From an uncultured Bacteroidia bacterium (lineage in GTDB: Bacteria > Bacteroidota > Bacteroidia > Bacteroidales > UBA932), in NCBI GenBank assembly GCA_902779785.1, contig CACZDC010000013.1:1-35912 (forward strand): 35,912 nucleotides of DNA, in the 5' to 3' direction. The position numbers and the translations under genes are program-made. The notes under the pieces were generated by a model. That model saw only the letters and a list, made by a program, of their open reading frames with translations, did no database searches and was not told the DNA's origin. Positions 31,101 through 35,912 of this stretch are shown here, piece after piece; position 1 is the first letter of the stretch; every line of letters begins with the position of its first letter.

Positions 31101-32600
31101 GTGTCTTCCCCCGAGCTTAAAAGCGAGGAAGTCCGCTCCTACAAAAGCATCTTCAAGGCAACTACGCTTTTCGGAGGCGTACAGTTGTATCAGATCCTGG
31201 TCAATGTGGTCAGGAGCAAGTTTGTCGCCGTACTCCTCGGAACGGCCGGAATGGGCATACAGGGGCTGTACCAGTCCACGCTCCTCTTTATCCAGAGCAT
31301 ATCCTCCCTGGGTCTTTCGGGAAGCGCGGTTAGGGACGTCTCGGAGGCCAACGGCTCAGGCGACAGCGAAAGGATAAGCAGGACCGTCACTACGCTCAGG
31401 CGTCTGGTGTGGTTCACCGGCCTTGCAGGGATGATTGCCGTAATCGCGTTGTCTCCGCTTCTCAGCAAACTCACCTTCGGTTCTTACGACTATACCATTC
31501 CCTTCATAATCCTTTCCTGCATCCTGCTTCTGGACCAGCTTGCGGCTGGACAGAAAGTGGTTCTGCAGGGGCTCCGCCGCCTCAAGGATCTCGCCAGGGC
31601 GTCAGCGACGGGAGCCACCGTGGGCCTGATAGTTACAGTCCCGCTTTATTATCTCTTCGGAATCAAGGGTATCGTTCCCACCCTCATCCTCAATTCCGCG
31701 ATAAGCCTGCTTTTCACCTGGCTATTCTCCAGGAAAGTTTCGGTTCCAAAGGCGGAAATGAGCGCAGGCGAAACCTGGCAGAACGGGAAAGTGATGATAA
31801 AGATGGGCCTTGCAATGAGCGTGAGCGGTATTCTGGCCACCGGGGCGGCCTATCTGCTGAGGAGTTTCATAATGCACAGCGGAGGGAGCGCCGCAGTGGG
31901 ACTTTTCCAGGCGGGATTCGTGATTATCAACACCTACGTGGGTATGGTCTTCAGCGCTATGGGGACGGATTATTATCCCAGGCTCGCAGCAGTGAACCGG
32001 GACGATGAGCAGTGCCGCCGGATTGTGAGCCGTCAGGGTGAGATAGCCATCCATATCCTGGCCCCGCTTCTCTCCGGCTGCGTACTGCTTATGCCGTTGA
32101 TTATCAAGATATTGTATTCCAACCAGTTCCTTGAAGCCAGCCCCTTCGTCCTCTGGTGCTGCCCCGGTATGATGTTCAAACTGGCATCCTGGCTCATAGC
32201 CTTCCAGTTTGTGGCCAAGGCGGAATCCAGGCTTTTCATCTTCACGGAACTCGCTGCCAATATACTCTATCTTCTCCTGAGCATAATCGGATACAAGGTC
32301 GCAGGACTCAGCGGCCTTGGCATCGCCTTCACAGTGGACTATCTGATCTACGCCATTCTGGTCTATATTATAGCCGCAAAGCGCTATGGCTTCGTTTTTT
32401 CACGGGAATTCAGCTTCTCTTTCACGCTGCAACTGCTGCTGGTCGGAGGGGCGCTGGCGATGATCCTTCTGATCCCGTCCCCCGCAAAATACTGGCTCTG
32501 CGCCCTTGCAAGCCTGATTTCCTGCGTTTATGCCCTCTTCATCCTTGAGCGCAAAACCAGGATCTTCGAAATGATTAAAGAAAGGATTCACAATGGATAA
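31101..32600 (+). CDS. wzx: Oligosaccharide flippase (Wzx-like, MATE/MOP superfamily)
   Basis: The start is a GTG at 31101, 19 bases after the previous stop. No upstream ATG exists in frame, and the next Met (MGIQG) lies inside the transporter. The 499-aa protein has about 12-14 predicted TM segments spread along its length, starting ATTLFGGVQLYQILVNVVRSKFVAVLLGTAGMGIQGLYQ. That is characteristic of polysaccharide flippases that move lipid-linked repeat units across the inner membrane. It overlaps the next glycosyltransferase gene by 8 bp. No Wzy polymerase is visible in the window and one is expected further downstream. Confidence 0.9.
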   Translation: MSSPELKSEEVRSYKSIFKATTLFGGVQLYQILVNVVRSKFVAVLLGTAGMGIQGLYQSTLLFIQSISSLGLSGSAVRDVSEANGSGDSERISRTVTTLRRLVWFTGLAGMIAVIALSPLLSKLTFGSYDYTIPFIILSCILLLDQLAAGQKVVLQGLRRLKDLARASATGATVGLIVTVPLYYLFGIKGIVPTLILNSAISLLFTWLFSRKVSVPKAEMSAGETWQNGKVMIKMGLAMSVSGILATGAAYLLRSFIMHSGGSAAVGLFQAGFVIINTYVGMVFSAMGTDYYPRLAAVNRDDEQCRRIVSRQGEIAIHILAPLLSGCVLLMPLIIKILYSNQFLEASPFVLWCCPGMMFKLASWLIAFQFVAKAESRLFIFTELAANILYLLLSIIGYKVAGLSGLGIAFTVDYLIYAILVYIIAAKRYGFVFSREFSFSFTLQLLLVGGALAMILLIPSPAKYWLCALASLISCVYALFILERKTRIFEMIKERIHNG

Positions 32601-33507
32601 ACTGGTATCGGTCTGTGTAGTCACCTACAATTCCGCACGCACGGTGACCGAAACGCTGGACAGCATCTATGAGCAGAGCTATCCCCGTCTGGAACTGATA
32701 ATCTCCGACGACTGCTCCACCGACGATACGGTCGAGATATGCAGCAAGTGGCTGGAAAGCCACAGGGAGCGCTTCGAGGACGCGAAAATTGTCCGGACTG
32801 AACAGAACGGCGGAGTCGCAGCAAACCTGAACTGCGCCATCCGGGCGACCACGGGAGAATGGCTGAAATACATTGCCGGGGACGACCTGCTTCTGCCCGG
32901 CTGCATTTCTGACAATATGGACTTCGTGAGGGAGAACGAAAACGACGGAATTGTCTTTTCCAATGTCCGGGAGTTCTATACCGACGCGCAGGGAAACAGG
33001 GTCCTCAGCGACCAGTACCAGCCCGCGGAAAGCGCCAAACAGTATTATTACAAGACAGCCGAGGAGCAGTACGATCGTATCCTCTCCGTCTGCTTCACTC
33101 CCAGCAACTCCGTCTTCCTCAGAAGAAGCCTGGCCGTGGAGCATCCATTCCCGGAGCAATATCCTTATAATGAGGACGATCCGCAGTGGCTCCATCTCAC
33201 CAAAGAGGGCATTAAACTCAGCTTTTTCGACAAGACCACAGTCCTGTACAGGATAGGAGATTCCATATCAAAGGGGCGGGGCAGCAGCTTTGTCGGAGAG
33301 AGATATCACTATTCCCGCCTGGCGTATCTCTATGCCGACAGGTATTTCGAGCTGCTTAAAAGAGATCCCGAAAGGGCTAGGCAGCTGCAGAGGGAGTATT
33401 TCCTCGGCGACGTCGCCATCATCCTCCTGGGTAACAGGAAGAATTTCTTCACAAGGGCGATCCTTTATATTTTCAAACTCCTGGTCGGAACGAAAAAAGT
33501 CTCCTGA
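32593..33507 (+). CDS. Glycosyltransferase family 2 (first copy)
   Basis: The 304-aa protein has a GT-A fold. VSVCVVTYNSARTVTETLDSIYEQSYPRLELIISDD (residues 5-40) provides the nucleotide-sugar site with D39-D40. GDD at 96-98 is the metal-binding DxD-like motif, and the acceptor region contains NEDDPQWLHLTKEGIKLSF. It presumably adds a sugar to the lipid-linked repeat unit on the cytoplasmic face. Donor and linkage are unknown. It overlaps the flippase by 8 bp and the next gene by one base (TGATG). Confidence 0.92.
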   Translation: MDKLVSVCVVTYNSARTVTETLDSIYEQSYPRLELIISDDCSTDDTVEICSKWLESHRERFEDAKIVRTEQNGGVAANLNCAIRATTGEWLKYIAGDDLLLPGCISDNMDFVRENENDGIVFSNVREFYTDAQGNRVLSDQYQPAESAKQYYYKTAEEQYDRILSVCFTPSNSVFLRRSLAVEHPFPEQYPYNEDDPQWLHLTKEGIKLSFFDKTTVLYRIGDSISKGRGSSFVGERYHYSRLAYLYADRYFELLKRDPERARQLQREYFLGDVAIILLGNRKNFFTRAILYIFKLLVGTKKVS

Positions 33508-34439
33508 TGGGCGCCATCCCCGAAATATCGGTAATCGTCATCGCATTCAACGCAGAGGGCAGCATAGAGCGCTGCCTGGACAGCATACTCGCCCAGACGC
33601 TGCAGGACTTCGAACTGCTGGTCATTGACGACGGCAGCACTGACGGTACCCGGGCGGTCATAGACCGCTACGACGATCCCCGCATCAGGAGCTTCACCCA
33701 GCAGAACCAAGGCGTGGCCCTTACGCGGCAAAGAGGCCTGGACCTTGCCCGGGGCAAGTATTCCATCTTTGTCGATGCCGACGACTGGATAGAGCCCGCT
33801 ATGCTGGAAGGACTCCACGACAGGGCTATGGAGACTGATGCCGATATGGTTATCTGCGATTTTCTGGAAGAGTTCGGCAGCCGCACGGAGTACCGGAAGC
33901 AGGATACTGGCTCGGAAAATCACCTGAGCATCCAGTGGAAGATGCTTGGTGAGCTGCAGGCCTCCCTGTGGAACAAACTTATCAAGCATTCCCTGTACAA
34001 GGAATACGGCCTCCGCTTCACGGAAGGGATAAACTGCTGCGAAGACCAGCTCCTGCTGGTCCGCCTGCTGTCCCATCCGCTGAAGATTGCCTATCTGGAA
34101 AAGGCTTATTATCACTACGATAAGTCCATAAATACTGAGTCCATAACCAACCGCTGGCACAGCCGCCCGGTCAGGGAATGGCTCCGCCTGCTCGAAGCGA
34201 TGGAGCCATATATGCAGGGTCCGGAGGGTCAGAAAGCCTTCGACCTTTACGCCGCCCGAAGGATCTATGATTCAAGCTATTCCTCCGGGAAAGAGCAGGC
34301 GGACTACCGGCTTATCTATTCCCGCTACCGGGACCGCCTGAAACGCTCCGCACTGCCGCTGAAACAGAAAATGATCTGCCATCTGCGATATGCAGGACTG
34401 GCCCGGATGATACGCCTTATCAGAAAGTCACGCGCCTAA
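33507..34439 (+). CDS. Glycosyltransferase family 2 (second copy)
   Basis: The 310-aa protein has the GT2 core ISVIVIAFNAEGSIERCLDSIL, DDGSTDGT (residues 41-48, nucleotide binding) and VDADDWI (DADD at 90-93, metal binding). CEDQLLLVRLL lies further on, near residue 175, where the catalytic ED motif usually falls. It is not a close duplicate of the preceding GT2; only the core motifs are shared. It should add another sugar of the repeat unit. Its TGATG junction with the upstream gene and a 2-base gap to the GT8 gene show tight coupling. Confidence 0.92.
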   Translation: MGAIPEISVIVIAFNAEGSIERCLDSILAQTLQDFELLVIDDGSTDGTRAVIDRYDDPRIRSFTQQNQGVALTRQRGLDLARGKYSIFVDADDWIEPAMLEGLHDRAMETDADMVICDFLEEFGSRTEYRKQDTGSENHLSIQWKMLGELQASLWNKLIKHSLYKEYGLRFTEGINCCEDQLLLVRLLSHPLKIAYLEKAYYHYDKSINTESITNRWHSRPVREWLRLLEAMEPYMQGPEGQKAFDLYAARRIYDSSYSSGKEQADYRLIYSRYRDRLKRSALPLKQKMICHLRYAGLARMIRLIRKSRA

Positions 34440-34441
34440 GT

Positions 34442-35377
34442 ATGAAAACCATCCCCATACTCTTCACCTTCGATGCGTCGCTGGAACTGGCGGCCGGGGT
34501 GTGCTTTACCTCACTTTTGGAAAGCGCGGACCCTTCCACCTTCTACGACATCTTCGTCCTGCACTCCCCTGCCTGCGATTTCTCGGAGAGCCGCCTCAAC
34601 GAGCTGCCGGAGCGTTATGGAAACTGCCGCCTCACTTTCCGCAAGGTCGAAGGCGAGTTTGTCGGAGGCTATGAGGTCCGGGGCATCCCCGAGACCGCAT
34701 ACTACCGCCTTCTCTCCCCGGAACTGATCCCGGAATACGACAAGCTGCTCTACTCAGATGTGGACGTGATTATCCGGGAGGACCTGGGCAAGTTCTACGA
34801 ACTGGACCTCGGCGAGAACTTTTTCGCCGGAGTGGACAATTGCTCCCGCCTTCGCCCCGGCTTCAGGGATTATATAGGCAAAACGCTGGGCCTGGACTGG
34901 CAGAAAGGCTATTTCTACTCCGGGAACCTGATCATAAATTCCGCCCTACTTCGCGAAGGCGGCCTCCTCAATGAGTTCCGCGCCCTCGCAAAGAACGACT
35001 ACCTGTACCAGGATATGGACATAATCAATATCGCCTGCAACGGCCGCATCCTTCCTCTCGGGCCCTCTTACTGTATGAGCGTCCAGCTCTACGACCTGAT
35101 AGTGGACCGGCGGGCGGAAATGGAGGAAATCTACGGAAAAGAAGAGATCGACCGCGCCCTCAGCTGCGGAATTGTCCATTACAACGGAGCCAAGCCCTGG
35201 AAAGAGGCCTGCCCGAATATGGATATATGGTGGGACTGCTACAGACGCTCCATCTTCTTCGACGAACGCTTCTGCAGGGACTTCTGGGTCGGACAGCGAG
35301 ACTCCCTTGAAAAGCTCTCCCTTCTAAAACGCATCAAACTGCTGCTTAGATATCCCCTCGACCGGTGGGCAAAATGA
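34442..35377 (+). CDS. Glycosyltransferase family 8 (LgtC/galactosyl- or glucosyltransferase-like)
   Basis: The 311-aa protein shows GT8 features. These are an N-terminal strand and loop (IPILFTFDASLELAAGVCFTSLLES), the YYRLLSPELIPEYDKLLYSDVDVII block with metal-binding DVD at 106-108, YFYSGNLIINSALLR, and a late HYNGAKPW motif (His about 246). The last matches the conserved HxxGxxKPW of retaining LgtC-type transferases. The donor is probably UDP-glucose or UDP-galactose by family analogy. It overlaps the next gene by 4 bp (ATGA). Confidence 0.92.
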   Translation: MKTIPILFTFDASLELAAGVCFTSLLESADPSTFYDIFVLHSPACDFSESRLNELPERYGNCRLTFRKVEGEFVGGYEVRGIPETAYYRLLSPELIPEYDKLLYSDVDVIIREDLGKFYELDLGENFFAGVDNCSRLRPGFRDYIGKTLGLDWQKGYFYSGNLIINSALLREGGLLNEFRALAKNDYLYQDMDIINIACNGRILPLGPSYCMSVQLYDLIVDRRAEMEEIYGKEEIDRALSCGIVHYNGAKPWKEACPNMDIWWDCYRRSIFFDERFCRDFWVGQRDSLEKLSLLKRIKLLLRYPLDRWAK

Positions 35378-35912
35378 GAATAGGCATCATAACTATGCAC
35401 AAGGTGCTGAACTGCGGTTCGGCGCTGCAGGCCTATGCCCTGCAGCGGAAGTTGCAGCAGATGGGTTATGAGAGTGAAATAATAGATTATAAGTACGAGG
35501 ACAAGGGAGGGCGGAAGTCGCTGAAAGCCAGCATAACAGCCTTCATAAGAAATGCTCTTTTCGGTTTCCCAGAAAGCAGGATGAAGCGGAAATTCAAAGC
35601 ATTCTACAGGCAAAATCTGGCACTCACGAAAGAAAGCTACGACAGGGAGAGCATAGTGAAGGATCCTCCGCTCTGCGACCTCTACATCGCCGGGAGCGAC
35701 CAGGTATGGAACCCCCGCTTCATAGGCGACGACGTGAACTTCCTGCTCGCTTTCGCCCCTCCGGAAGCAAGGAGGATTTCCTACGCCTCGAGCATTGCGG
35801 CCGGCAGCCTGGACGAAGGCCTGAAAGAAAGCTACGCCCGCCAGCTCTCCCGCTTCAGCGCCATTTCCGTCCGGGAACGCTCCGGAGTGAAAATAATAAA
35901 GGAACTTACGGG
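35374..35912 (+). CDS. Polysaccharide pyruvyl transferase family protein (3' end outside window)
   Basis: About 179 codons are visible, starting at an ATG that overlaps the GT8 stop by 4 bp. The protein begins MRIGIITMHKVLNCGSALQAYALQRKLQQMGY. It continues with a basic stretch, then LYIAGSDQVWNPRFIG, LLAFAPPEARRISYASSIA and FSAISVRERSG, which are typical blocks of the polysaccharide pyruvyl transferase family. Such enzymes add ketal-linked pyruvate to sugars and give the polysaccharide negative charge. The frame is open to the window edge. It continues the same operon as the three transferases. Confidence 0.9.
   Translation, partial: MRIGIITMHKVLNCGSALQAYALQRKLQQMGYESEIIDYKYEDKGGRKSLKASITAFIRNALFGFPESRMKRKFKAFYRQNLALTKESYDRESIVKDPPLCDLYIAGSDQVWNPRFIGDDVNFLLAFAPPEARRISYASSIAAGSLDEGLKESYARQLSRFSAISVRERSGVKIIKELT

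Overview
The window looks like chromosomal DNA of an uncultured, fairly GC-rich member of the Bacteroidales. The evidence is type V (FimA/Mfa-like) fimbrillin lipoproteins, TPR-sensor histidine kinases, a UpxY-type antiterminator, a Bacteroidetes-style Fic protein, and promoters of the TTTG-N19/20-TAnnTTTG type, often very close to the ATG. There is no rRNA or tRNA to place it further, and no plasmid, phage, transposase or CRISPR gene was seen.

Layout. (1) 1-11493, + strand: a fimbrial locus with the tail of one fimbrillin, three complete tandem fimbrillin paralogues, a fourth, longer fimbrillin-type lipoprotein, two large tip/adhesin-like lipoproteins (869 and 1047 aa) and a small secreted protein of unknown function. 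Gaps are tiny or negative, except for a hairpin at 3521-3548. (2) 11494-13252: a repeat-rich stretch around an hsp20 gene. It holds one copy of a palindromic GC-rich element, an 83-bp-period direct repeat, a 51-bp-period tandem array and strong hairpins. (3) 13253-14876, - strand: a NUDIX hydrolase and a TIGR02757-family protein whose gene carries two 150-bp units of the same palindromic element, in frame. (4) 14931-17587, + strand: a DsbD-type thiol:disulfide transporter and an SDR oxidoreductase, divergent from the NUDIX gene across a palindromic double promoter.

(5) 17584-23930, - strand: a six-gene overlapping operon. In transcription order it encodes a fimbrillin-like lipoprotein, a TPR histidine kinase, a TPR membrane protein paralogous to the kinase sensor but with no kinase, a single-domain response regulator, a second kinase-less TPR membrane protein and a small two-TM protein. 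I consider this the best candidate for an undescribed system, probably a surface-sensing phosphorelay. (6) 24010-27235: a stand-alone hydE, convergent and overlapping with a YtfE-like di-iron/LuxR regulator, then a Fic-family protein whose catalytic His appears to be Ser. (7) 27287-35912: polysaccharide biosynthesis. A UpxY antiterminator and an initiating sugar-phosphate transferase lie on the - strand. On the + strand are an outer-membrane barrel, an OmpA protein, a Wzx-type flippase, two GT2s, a GT8 and a polysaccharide pyruvyl transferase cut by the window end.

The two regions most worth follow-up are the palindromic element inside the TIGR02757 gene, where removing exactly 100 codons restores the usual family length, and the fimbrillin/kinase operon.
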